From NCBI RefSeq assembly GCF_001904655.1, contig NZ_MRCC01000006.1, positions 124,001 through 188,000 on the forward strand: a DNA stretch of 64,000 bases. The letters are read 5' to 3'. The notes beneath the pieces were generated by a model that saw nothing but the letters and a program-made list of their open reading frames with translations, made no database searches and was not told the DNA's origin. Origin of the DNA: Chroogloeocystis siderophila 5.2 s.c.1. GTDB lineage: Bacteria; Cyanobacteriota; Cyanobacteriia; Cyanobacteriales; Chroococcidiopsidaceae. Positions 55,645 through 64,000 of the stretch are shown here, piece after piece. Position 1 is the stretch's first letter, and each line of letters begins with the position of its first letter. Both the position numbers and the translations under genes were made by a program.

Positions 55645-57007
55645 TTAGATGCTGCTTTCGTTGTATTTGATCAGTGTTGCGATCGCTTTGACTAACGTCT
55701 CTAGCTCGACAGGTTTTGTGATATGTTGTTGAAATCTGGCGCGTAAAGCTTGTTGCTGATTGCAATCACTGGCGTAGGCAGTCAGTGCGATCGCTGGAAT
55801 ATCGCGTTGCTGTGAGCGAATATGTTGCATTAGCATATAGCCATCCATCTCTGGCATCCCAATATCACTGACTAATACATCCGGTTGAGAGTTCGTTAAA
55901 GCTACTACCGCCTCGTTTGTGGAAGTTGCTGAGATTACCGCTGCTCCTGCCTGTTCTAACACAAAAACAACAAAGTCTCTAGTATCAGTATCGTCATCAA
56001 CCACTAAAACTTGAACGTTGTTTAAATTGGGTGGGAGTTCCGACGATTGGTGATTCTGATCGACTGTTGGTTCACTGCGTATGAGGGGAAGTTGTACTGT
56101 AAAAGTTGCTCCCTGATTTTCACCGCGACTTTCTACCTCGACTGTGCTGCCATGCAGTTCAACCAAGTGCCGTACGATCGCGAGTCCCAAACCCAATCCG
56201 CCAAACTTGCGCGTCGTTTTGCCATCATCTTCTTGGCGAAAGTAGTCGAATACAAGAGGCAAGAAATCAGGTTGAATGCCTTTTCCTGTGTCGCTGACTC
56301 TGATTTGAGCCTGATTGCGAACCTGTGTTAACTCTACCGTAACGCGACCGCCTGTAGGCATAAATTTGACCGCGTTAGAAAGCGGGTTCCACATCACTTG
56401 CTGTAAGCGCGTTGCATCACCGGAAACTTCTACATTAAAGTCAAGGTTTACCGTTAACTCGATTGATTTGGCTTCTACTGCTAGACGCACGGTTTCAATC
56501 GTTGCTAAGGCTTGTGCAGTCTTTGCCTCATCAAGCTTGCGGGTTTGCAGTAGCTTTGACCAACCAAGAATCGGATTCAGTGGCGATCGCAACTCGTGCG
56601 ATAATACTGCCAAAAACTCGTCTTTAATGCGGTTAGCTTGTTGCAACGGCTCACAGCTTGCTGCAATGAAGTTGTCAAATTTGCCCGTTCCAGCGCCACT
56701 GCTACTTGGTCACTTGACACCTTGCACATTATCAGCTTCATCGCGTAGCGGCATCACTCACCCACTTGCCCAAAAGCGACTGCCATCTTTGCGGACGTGC
56801 CAGCGTTCGTTTTCACCTTGCCCTGCGTGTAGGGCGATGTGCATTTCCCGATCAGCTTGATTTTGCAGATTGTCTTCTGGCGTAAAAAGCAAACGACTCT
56901 TGCCGCAGTTCTCGTACCAAGTTTCTCATTGCTGGCTGTATTACACTGAGATGTTCTGCATTTAAGCAACGTATTAACTCAGTCACGATCAAGTTCTTTG
57001 TATCCAT
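55645..57007 (-). pseudogene. decayed PAS - histidine kinase - receiver gene
   Basis: Starting at ATG 57007 (MDTKNLIVTELIRCLNAEHL) the homology passes through several frames and stops: FFTPEDNLQNQADREM, then ERWHVRKDGSRFWASG-stop, a PAS remnant. The surviving 333-aa ORF (55645-56646) has HisKA LSHELRSPLNPILGWSKLLQ, then jumps from LATIE straight to TVRLAVEAKSIEL. About 40 residues that normally lie between (second HisKA helix) are missing. The N box reads WNPLSNAVKF (Leu to Pro). HATPase G boxes and a complete receiver (DVLVSDIGMPEMDG, KPVELETL) follow. Likely inactive. Confidence 0.75.
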
Positions 57008-57604
57008 AAGCTTTGACTATTTTACAAAGAAAGTCTACCTATTGAGCGAGGGAGCCTATTTTTAGCAAAGACAACGCACAAAGTTACTGACTTATGCTAT
57101 AAATGCCGACAAAGTGAATGCGATCACATTTCTGCAGTTTGACGCTTATAGCACCAAAAATCTTGTACTGCAAAGCTATGTTGGAAAATAATAAAAAGGC
57201 TACAAATAGCTAATACCACTATATAATAGTAATCATGTTTTCATTCGCGAAATTGAAAGCATAGTGTATGAGAAAACTAGTGCTTTCAATTGGCGTACGC
57301 TACACCCAACATTAAGGCAACAATAATGGGAACTCGAATTTGTTGTTTTTGATGGACTTACATTAGGCTGTTTGGGTGAATTAATACTGATTGATACAAA
57401 GGTTAGTTTACTTCTGTAAATTAACTTTCACTATGGCAAGAATTAATAGAAATACTATCTAGAAATACGATTTTTTCGTTATGCTTGGCAATACGCGATG
57501 AGTAGCTGAACGTACGTTGTAGTAAAAAGAAAGTAAAACAGTACTGGATTTCTCTCTTGCTGTAGGTGGCGTATGCATCAATTCAGGAACAATAAGAGTA
57601 AGCA
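57008..57604 (+). other. divergent spacer with an 11-bp inverted repeat
   Basis: About 600 bp, A/T-rich. The only structure noticed is the inverted repeat at 57251-57291. No coding sequence recognised; it should contain the nnr promoter. Confidence 0.35.
57251..57291. repeat. perfect 11-bp inverted repeat
   Basis: AATTGAAAGCA (57251-57261) and TGCTTTCAATT (57281-57291) are exact reverse complements separated by 19 bp. No T-run follows. It could be an operator, an RNA hairpin or a repeat-element end. Confidence 0.5.
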
Positions 57605-59200
57605 GTGAGTGTAGCTCTTACTAAAATGTTCAACTTAGAATCTCCTTTGCCGAATACGACAACACGACACGAACAAATTTCCCGCGTTGTGGTTACTGCG
57701 CAGCAGATGCGGGATATTGAAGCGCGAATTTTTGCAGGAGGAATGCCAGTCGCCGCTTTGATGGAGAAGGTAGCAGGGCTGATTGCGCGTCGGATTATCG
57801 AGCTTTATCCGCGATCGCATTTCCCGTGTATTGGTATTTTAGTAGGGCCTGGGCATAATGGCGGTGATGCCTTAGTGGTGGCACGCGAATTACACTTTCA
57901 AGGATATGACATTGTGGTTTGCTGCCCTTTTTCTAAGTTAAAAGACTTAACTGCACAAAACGCACAATATGTCAAAAGTTTAGGTATTCCGGTTTATGAA
58001 GCTTTGGAACCTCTAGCAAAGTGTGCTGTATTTGTTGATGGTTTATTTGGGTTTGGGTTAGAGCGATCCCTGGCTTCGCCTGTAGATCGCATTGTCGATC
58101 AGTTGAATGAATGGTCACAGCCAGTGGTGAGTATTGATTTACCCTCTGGGATACACACCGATACAGGGGAAGTGCTAGAAACCGCCGTACAAGCAACGCA
58201 GACATTTTGCTTAGGATTGTGGAAAATAGGATTGTTGCAAGACCAAGCGTTAGATTATGTTGGTCAAGCTGAATTAATTGATTTTGATATTCCAATTGCA
58301 GATATCCAAGCGGTATTGGAATCGCCCAAGATACAACGCATTACCCCGCAAAGTGCGATCGCAACTTTACCACTCAAGCGATCGCCCGTGACGCACAAAT
58401 ACAAACAGGGACACTTATTACTCATCTGCGGTTCGCGACGTTACACAGGCGGGGCAATTTTAACAGGTTTAGGGGCAAGAGCAAGTGGTGTCGGAATGCT
58501 TTCAATAGCGGTTCCTGAGTCGATTAAACCGCTATTATCTGCACAATTACCCGAAGCCCTCATCGTCGGTTGCCCAGAAACCGCAAGCGGTGCGATCGCG
58601 CAGTTGCAATTACCCGAAAAAACTGATTTGAGGTCGTTTGATGCGATCGCCTGTGGTCCTGGCTTAACTGTAGACGCCAAGCCAATTTTACAAGAAGTTA
58701 TGAACAGCGATCGCCCTTTGATTTTAGATGCGGATGGTTTAAATATTCTTGCTCAAATGGGAACAATCCCCACATTACAACGCCGACAAGCACCAACTGT
58801 ATTAACACCGCACGCAGGTGAATTTAAGCGATTGTTTCCTGATACTGTTGATCCGACAAGCGACCGGATCGCCGCCGTACGTGCAGCCGCTGCACAAAGT
58901 GGGGCTGTGGTGTTACTAAAAGGCGCAAGAACCGCGATCGCCGATATTGATTATGTGTGGATTAACCCTGAAAGTACGCCAGCTTTGGCGCGTGGTGGTA
59001 GTGGTGATGTCTTGACAGGTTTATTAGGTGGATTGATTGCGCAAGCGACTACTAAACATATACCTTTACTAGAAATTGTCGCCAGCGCTGCGTGGTGGCA
59101 TTCTCAAGCGGGTATTTTAGCAGCGCGCGATCGTACCGAAATGGGCGTAGATGCCTTTACTTTGACGCAGTATTTGATATCTGTAATGCGAAGCAATTAG
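57605..59200 (+). CDS. nnr: bifunctional NAD(P)H-hydrate epimerase / ADP-dependent dehydratase
   Basis: Repairs damaged hydrated NAD(P)H (NADHX/NADPHX). N-terminal YjeF_N epimerase (residues ~25-230): VGPGHNGGDALVVARELH, VDGLFGFGL and SIDLPSGIHTDTG. C-terminal ribokinase-like dehydratase (~245-525): HKYKQGHLLLICGS, CGPGLT, LDADGLN, LTPHAGEFKRL and ARGGSGDVLTGLLGGLIAQ. Length 531 aa is usual for the fused form. GTG 57605 opens the frame; ATG 57626 (MFNLESPL) is an alternative. Intact, between decayed signalling genes. Confidence 0.93.
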   Translation: MSVALTKMFNLESPLPNTTTRHEQISRVVVTAQQMRDIEARIFAGGMPVAALMEKVAGLIARRIIELYPRSHFPCIGILVGPGHNGGDALVVARELHFQGYDIVVCCPFSKLKDLTAQNAQYVKSLGIPVYEALEPLAKCAVFVDGLFGFGLERSLASPVDRIVDQLNEWSQPVVSIDLPSGIHTDTGEVLETAVQATQTFCLGLWKIGLLQDQALDYVGQAELIDFDIPIADIQAVLESPKIQRITPQSAIATLPLKRSPVTHKYKQGHLLLICGSRRYTGGAILTGLGARASGVGMLSIAVPESIKPLLSAQLPEALIVGCPETASGAIAQLQLPEKTDLRSFDAIACGPGLTVDAKPILQEVMNSDRPLILDADGLNILAQMGTIPTLQRRQAPTVLTPHAGEFKRLFPDTVDPTSDRIAAVRAAAAQSGAVVLLKGARTAIADIDYVWINPESTPALARGGSGDVLTGLLGGLIAQATTKHIPLLEIVASAAWWHSQAGILAARDRTEMGVDAFTLTQYLISVMRSN

Positions 59201-59250
59201 CGATCAGCTAAACAGGACGAGCGCGACCTACGGATTATTTTTGCTCATAA

Positions 59251-61499
59251 ACTAAAAACTTTGTACATGATGTACGATCATCTGTCAATTCCTTATTAGT
59301 CGCGATCACCTTGTGTGGTGTTGGATTATCAATTGCTAGTAGAAGACCACTCGGTTGGTTGCGTTTATTCGCAGGAGGAATGTTTGTCGGATTAGGCATT
59401 GTTGGTATGCATTTTACCGCAATGTGGGAAATGCGACTTGCGGCGATGCCAGTGTACAACCAATTATTTGTCATTGGTGCGGGAGTTTTTACTATTTTTA
59501 TGTCTACCAACGCGTTGTGGTTGGCGTTTCATGCAAGTGCTGAAAAAATTGTGTCGTCGGAAAGTTTGGGTAAAGTTGGTAGCGCGATTTTTACAGGAGT
59601 CGCAATCGATGCACTGCATTACCTAGGGATGATGGCGGTTGACTATTACCCATCAATCAAACTTCTGCGTCAGAGTACTGGAATGGATAGGTTTATCCTT
59701 GCTATTTCTACTGGTACTGCGGGTTTAAGTATTTTGTTGTTAGCATCAGTGGGTTCGTATTTTGGTCAGCGCCTCAGTGCTAAGATTGCCAATGCGGAAG
59801 CGTTGCGGGAAAGCGAAGAACGGTATCAAAAGTTATTTGATTTTGCGCCTGATGCTTATTTTGCGATCGCCGCTGATGGTACGCTCAAATCGGTTAATAA
59901 TTTTGCTGCTGAGTATTTAGGCTACGACAAACAAGAGTTAATCGGTCAGCCTGCATTAGTGACAGTGTATGAAGGTGATCGCGATTGGATGCAAGAGTGG
60001 ATGGCAAGTATCTTCCGCGAAAAGATTAGTAGTAGTGAAGTCGAACTTCGCAAAGTTCGTAAAGATGGTTCAGTACTTTGGGTACGCGAACACAATCAGC
60101 TAGTAATTGATAACGAAGGTGAACCAATCGAATTACATGCAATCTGTCGCGACATTACCGAACGCAAACAAGCCGAAGAGGAATTGCTACAAAATGCTTT
60201 TCACGATGCACTTACAGGTTTACCTAACCGCGCATTATTTCTAGATCGTCTAGAACAAGTGATTCAACACGCTAAAAGATATCCAAAGTATTTATTCGCG
60301 GTTCTTTTTCTTGATTTAGATCGCTTTAAAGTGATTAATGACAGCTTAGGTCATCTTCTCGGCGATAAGTTACTCATTGCGATCGCGACTCGACTGCAAG
60401 GATGCGTTCGCCCAAGTGATACTGTAGCCCGTCTTGGTGGCGATGAGTTTACAATCTTACTCGATGGCATTCAAGATGCGAGTGATACAATTCGTGTCGC
60501 CGAAAGAATCGAACAAGCACTGATGTTGCCTTTTGAAATAGAAGAGCAACAAATCTTTACCTCTGCAAGTATTGGCATTGCTTTGAGTAGCACCAATTAT
60601 GACCAGCCCGAAGCACTACTACGCAACGCTGATATTGCGATGTATCGTGCTAAAAATCAAGGCGTGGGACGCTACGAAATATTCAATCTTGCCATGTATG
60701 CCAAAGCAGTGGCACGCTTACAACTAGAAACTGACCTGCCCTGCGTCGTGCGATTGAAAGACAAGAGTTTATTCTGCAATATCAACCCATCATATCTTTA
60801 CACACAGGAAAAATTACTGGGTTTGAAGCCTTAGTACGCTGGCAACATCCTCAACACGGTTTACAATACCCAAATCAATTTATTGCCACCGCCGAAGAAA
60901 CTGGGTTAATCACTCGCTTGTGTCAATGGGTTATTCGTACTGCGTGTCATCAATTTTATCAATGGCAACTACAAATTCCAGAAGGAAAAAATGTAATTAT
61001 CAGCATTAATCTTTCTGGAAAGCAGTTTTCTCAGCCTAATATTGTCGAGCAAATTCAGCAAATCTTGCAGCAAACCAATTTAGCCGCATCAAACTTAAGA
61101 CTTGAAATTGTTGAAGGCGTGATTATGGAAGATAACAATTCAATTTCAACAAAACTGCTGCAACTCAGAAATTTAGGCGTTCAGCTATCAATTGATGATT
61201 TTGGTACAGGTTATTCATCATTAGCACGTTTATACCATTTTCCCATCAATGGCTTAAAAATTGATCGCTCTTGTGTTTCGCGTATTGGAATTGAGCAAGC
61301 GAGATCGGAAATTGTTGAAACAATTATTACTCTTGCCCATAAACTAAATATTGATGTCACCGCTGAAGGCGTAGAAACATCCGCACAACTTGCTTATTTA
61401 AAAACATTGCAATGCGAATATGCTCAAGGATTTTTTATCTCGCGATCACTCAGTAGCGATCAAGTAGAAACTCTGCTAAAAAGCAACCCTCAGTGGTGA
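59251..61499 (+). pseudogene. MHYT-PAS-GGDEF-EAL cyclic-di-GMP gene, 5'-truncated and frameshifted
   Basis: The frame is open from about 59251 but starts in mid-domain: only the second half of an MHYT membrane sensor is present (LFAGGMFVGLGIVGMHFTAM, then three more helices). PAS (~residues 165-290), GGDEF (LDLDRFKVIND, RLGGDEFTIL) and then a break at 60734-60745. After ETDL the EAL homology resumes in the next frame (RRAIERQEFILQYQPIISL), explained by ~5 extra bases (CCCTG). The EAL part carries FEALVRW, SINLSGKQF, SIDDFGTGYSSL and DVTAEGVET up to TGA 61499. As two separate ORFs (59311-60834 and 60918-61499) neither makes the full enzyme; the diguanylate cyclase half may still be translated. 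Confidence 0.75.
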
Positions 61500-61593
61500 G
61501 GAATAGCAGTTAGCTGTGAGCAATTGGCTTTTAGCTTATAGATGATTACTAAATACTCACTGCTTTCTTACTATTTATTACCTGTTACCAATA

Positions 61594-62955
61594 TTAAACT
61601 TTAACTGCTGAATTACTATTAGTTGGCGCGTAGAAATCACCTTGATCGTTAACTCCTACTGTTAGTAAAGATTCTGCACCTGTAATTAATCTTGCACCGC
61701 GTTTGCGCGTCCAATAATTCCAACCCCATTGCAGAAGAACAACAAGTTTGTTGTCGAATTCGATCAAGAAGTAGATATGGACAAATACCCACGTTAGCCA
61801 CGCCAAGAAACCGGAGAATTTGACAAAACCAAAGTCTACAACCGCTGCATTACGTCCGATAACGGCTAAACTTCCACGATCCAAGTAACTAAAGGGTGGT
61901 AATGTTTTTTCTTGTAGTCGTTGTTTAATGAGTGCGGCGACATACTGTCCTTCCTGCATTGCCACGGGTGCAACACCAGGTAGAGGTTTACCGTTTTGGT
62001 GCGAGAAATTTGCTAAGTCACCTACAACAAATATATTGGGATGTCCTGGAATGCTCAAATCTGGTTCGACAATAACGCGTCCTGCACGGTCGAGTTGTGC
62101 GCCAGTACGCTTAGCCAAGGTTTCTCCTATTGGTGACGCTTTGACACCCGCCGCCCAAAGAATGGTTTTGGCAGCAATTTGTGCTACTTCATCGCCTTGC
62201 TTGATTGTTACGATATCATCGGCAATATTGGTAACTAATGTTTTCGTTTGCACTGTTACACCCAATTGCTGAAGGGATTTTGCAGCTTTGGCAGATAATT
62301 CGGGTGCATAAGGCGGAAGTAGGCGATCCATCCCTTCAAGTAGTAAGATTTTGGCTTCAGCGGTATCAATATTGCGAAAATCTTTTTTCAGCGTACTGTA
62401 CGCAAGTTCGGCGATCGCACCTGCTAACTCTACCCCTGTCGGTCCACCACCAACAATCACAAACGTTAACCAAGCCCGACGTTTTTCTGGATCGGTTTCT
62501 TTCTCGGCGGTTTCAAACGCGACAAAAATTCGCCGCCGCATTTCTAGCGCATCTTCAACGGTTTTTAATCCTGGGGCAAATTCTGACCATTCATCTTTGC
62601 CAAAATACGAATGCTTAACACCTGTAGCGACGATTAAACTATCGTAGTGTAGTTCTTGATTTTGCAGCGTTACTTTGTGCTGTTCTGGGTCAATATCGAC
62701 AACTTCTCCCATCAGCACTTTGGTGTTTTTATTGCGGTTTAGGACTGACCTTAGCGGAGAAGAAATATCGGCAGGCGATAAAGTTCCTGTCGCAACTTGA
62801 TAAAGTAAGGGTTGGAATAAATGAAAGTTACGCTTATCGATTAATGTTACCTCTACAGGAACACTGCCGAGCGATTTCGCTGCATACAAACCGCCAAACC
62901 CACCACCAACAATGACAACACGATGCAGAGATTGATTATCGACAGCGTTAATCAT
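61594..62955 (-). CDS. type II NAD(P)H dehydrogenase (NDH-2 family)
   Basis: A 453-aa FAD-dependent, non-proton-pumping NAD(P)H:quinone oxidoreductase of the membrane surface. FAD site VVIVGGGFGGLYAAKSL, NAD site FVIVGGGPTGVELAGAIAEL, plus LFQPLLYQVATG, KTILWAAGVKASPIG and IFVVGDLANF. A hydrophobic C-terminal segment (SGFLAWLTWVFVHIYFLIEF) mediates membrane association, as in the family. It transfers electrons to plastoquinone and tunes redox balance. Complete and intact. Confidence 0.9.
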   Translation of the reverse strand: MINAVDNQSLHRVVIVGGGFGGLYAAKSLGSVPVEVTLIDKRNFHLFQPLLYQVATGTLSPADISSPLRSVLNRNKNTKVLMGEVVDIDPEQHKVTLQNQELHYDSLIVATGVKHSYFGKDEWSEFAPGLKTVEDALEMRRRIFVAFETAEKETDPEKRRAWLTFVIVGGGPTGVELAGAIAELAYSTLKKDFRNIDTAEAKILLLEGMDRLLPPYAPELSAKAAKSLQQLGVTVQTKTLVTNIADDIVTIKQGDEVAQIAAKTILWAAGVKASPIGETLAKRTGAQLDRAGRVIVEPDLSIPGHPNIFVVGDLANFSHQNGKPLPGVAPVAMQEGQYVAALIKQRLQEKTLPPFSYLDRGSLAVIGRNAAVVDFGFVKFSGFLAWLTWVFVHIYFLIEFDNKLVVLLQWGWNYWTRKRGARLITGAESLLTVGVNDQGDFYAPTNSNSAVKV

Positions 62956-63076
62956 ATAAAACTGACTTTTAGATAATTTCTTTACAGATGTTCATATTAG
63001 CTCAACTAGAGAAAATCGGCGTAGCGATCGCTACAGGTCAAGCAATATAGAGTAATGAGTAGTCAGTTCAGAAAAG

Positions 63077-63431
63077 ATGACGCACTTTGACCGCGAACGA
63101 ATTCCTGAATGTGTTGTTCATGCACGTGGTGCTGGGGCGCATGGTTATTTTGAAGCGTATGGCACCGTAGGCGACGAACCTATTAACAAGTATAGGCGGC
63201 CAATCTTTTTTAATAAACAGGTAAGATTACGCCTGTTTTTGTCCGTTTTCCACGATGATTCATGGCGGACATTGACCGGAAACGCTCCGCAACCCGCGTG
63301 GTTTTGCCGTCAAGTTTTATACCTATACCGAGGATGGCAACTGGGATTTAGTTGGAAACAACTTGAAAATCTTTTTTATTCGCGACCTCATCAAGTTTCC
63401 TGACTTGGTTCATGCGTTCAGACAAGATCCC
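63077..63431 (+). pseudogene. catalase, N-terminal pseudogene
   Basis: Begins as a clade 3-type catalase: [38 protein letters not shown]. Then two one-base deletions (about 63222 and 63248) shift the frame. The homology continues as [31 protein letters not shown], a 6-bp duplication (YTYTEDGNW), [20 protein letters not shown] and HAFRQDP, and stops. The remaining ~350 residues, including the heme-ligand Tyr, are absent. The catalytic His lies in the surviving VHARGAG segment. It cannot encode an active enzyme. Confidence 0.88.
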
Positions 63432-63473
63432 AGTTGTCAATTTCTAGTGTGCTGCCTTGCACACTTCATTCCC

Positions 63474-63501
63474 ATAGCCCCGACTTCAGTCGGAAGGCAT
63501 C
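63474..63501 (+). repeat. 28-bp dispersed repeat, copy 2
   Basis: Begins ATAGCCCCGACTTCAGT; 24 of 28 positions match 30368-30395. Here the core is a perfect hairpin, CCGACT-TC-AGTCGG. It lies ~45 bp past the point where catalase homology ends, so it could mark the element that truncated the gene. Confidence 0.5.
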
Positions 63502-63575
63502 TGTATTAAATTTATCATCTGGTAGAGGTGTCCATACAAGATTTCTACCAGTTTTAATTGCATAGTTGAAACCTT

Positions 63576-64000
63576 TCAAAGCAACAAACTAGCATGGAGT
63601 AAAGCGGATTGATGAGTAAATTGCCAAAAATCGGTTATTTGTTCACCAACAAGTTGATGTTGAAAGTAGTGAAAAAAATGCTTTCCTTGAGGACATAACC
63701 ACAAGCGATCGCCTGCTTTCAAATAATCTTTCCAACCTTGTAAATCTGCGCTTTCGATAATGATATCATCAGTGCCACCACAAACCATTAATGGTACTGG
63801 TACGCCACTTGCAGGTAAACTCACTCGTTGTAAAAATGAATGCGGTGATATCGAGCAATATAAGTCTTTTTGTAAGCGTTTAATCAAACTATTAATTGTA
63901 CATTTATCTTGCGAACCGAACAAGTTATAAGCCATCGAAGTAAGGACTCTTTGACAACTCATAATTTTACGATGATTATAATAATGAGCTTGCCAATCAA
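63576..64000 (-). CDS. alpha/beta-hydrolase-like protein, C-terminal part (cut by window edge)
   Basis: The frame is open to the window edge (reading DWQAHYYNHRKIMSCQRVL through ATG 63962), so the visible ~141 residues are the end of a larger protein. Near the end come VPVPLMVCGGTDDIIIESADLQGW and LWLCPQGKHFFHY. This is a layout like the catalytic Asp strand (GTDD) and His loop (GKHFF) of alpha/beta hydrolases. The nucleophile elbow would lie outside. It may be a thioesterase or lipase; not certain. Confidence 0.55.
   Translation of the reverse strand, partial: DWQAHYYNHRKIMSCQRVLTSMAYNLFGSQDKCTINSLIKRLQKDLYCSISPHSFLQRVSLPASGVPVPLMVCGGTDDIIIESADLQGWKDYLKAGDRLWLCPQGKHFFHYFQHQLVGEQITDFWQFTHQSALLHASLLL

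Noticed and set aside
56047-56860. Long + strand ORFs (94 and 181 codons) opposite the decayed kinase
   Set aside because: Their reading simply mirrors the conserved minus-strand kinase codons; no ribosome site or family pattern.

Overview
The window is chromosomal DNA of a cyanobacterium. The palindrome GCGATCGC (HIP1) recurs throughout on both strands (e.g. 1381-1388, 2617-2624). The gene content is also cyanobacterial: ycf54 (chlorophyll ring E cyclase), orange-carotenoid-protein paralogs (HCP and CTDH), a cynABDS cyanate operon, crtE next to a divergent PAP2 gene, a DUF3727 protein, Rcp1-like response regulators and PAS/GAF kinases. Genus cannot be fixed from the sequence; a Chroococcidiopsis/Gloeocapsa-type or related lineage is plausible. 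No rRNA, tRNA or CRISPR array was seen.

Layout. 1-515: 3' end of an acyl-CoA-dehydrogenase-like gene. 0.7-5.3 kb: cyanate uptake and breakdown (cynA-cynB-cynD-cynS) followed by a TetR regulator. 5.3-6.1 kb: non-coding, with a MITE-like repeat. 6.1-7.1 kb: a MshEN-like domain fused to a membrane domain. 7.1-13 kb: leftward housekeeping run GNAT-ruvX-DUF3727-mltG-yqeG-proB. 13-17 kb: small gene, phosphoesterase, mutS. 17.5-25.6 kb: DMT transporter, Nudix, lipoprotein, folD, crtE, PAP2-like, SPOR-like, ycf54, pdxJ and a caspase-like/WD40 protein. 25.8-30 kb: a 1405-aa secreted protein joining a nuclease/phosphatase-fold domain, two phytase-type propellers and RTX repeats, with a Pho-box-like site upstream. 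30.5-33.4 kb: UbiB-family kinase and mannose-1-phosphate guanylyltransferase. 33.7-38.5 kb: a MacAB/DevBCA-type efflux operon with a Rieske oxygenase between permease and ATPase.

38.6-44.2 kb is a photoprotection neighbourhood. It holds a broken membrane gene, one HCP, an acidic protein, HAD and queG genes, and a second HCP followed by a CTDH, i.e. the two halves of an OCP as separate genes with an intrinsic terminator between them. 44.6-52.8 kb holds signal transduction genes: a NarL-type regulator, a PAS histidine kinase, an Rcp1-like regulator and a REC-PAS-GAF kinase.

From about 48 kb to 63.5 kb the DNA is a patchwork of intact genes and gene wreckage. The wreckage comprises a kinase C-terminal scrap, two truncated CheB copies, an IS630-type transposase relic, a membrane-protein fragment with an 8-bp duplication, a decayed PAS-kinase-REC gene, a frameshifted MHYT-PAS-GGDEF-EAL gene and a catalase pseudogene. 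Nnr (NAD(P)HX repair) and a type II NADH dehydrogenase sit intact among them. The decay of signalling and peroxide-defence genes is the most distinctive trait of the right arm; the triple phosphoesterase and the split-OCP island are the most interesting functional candidates.
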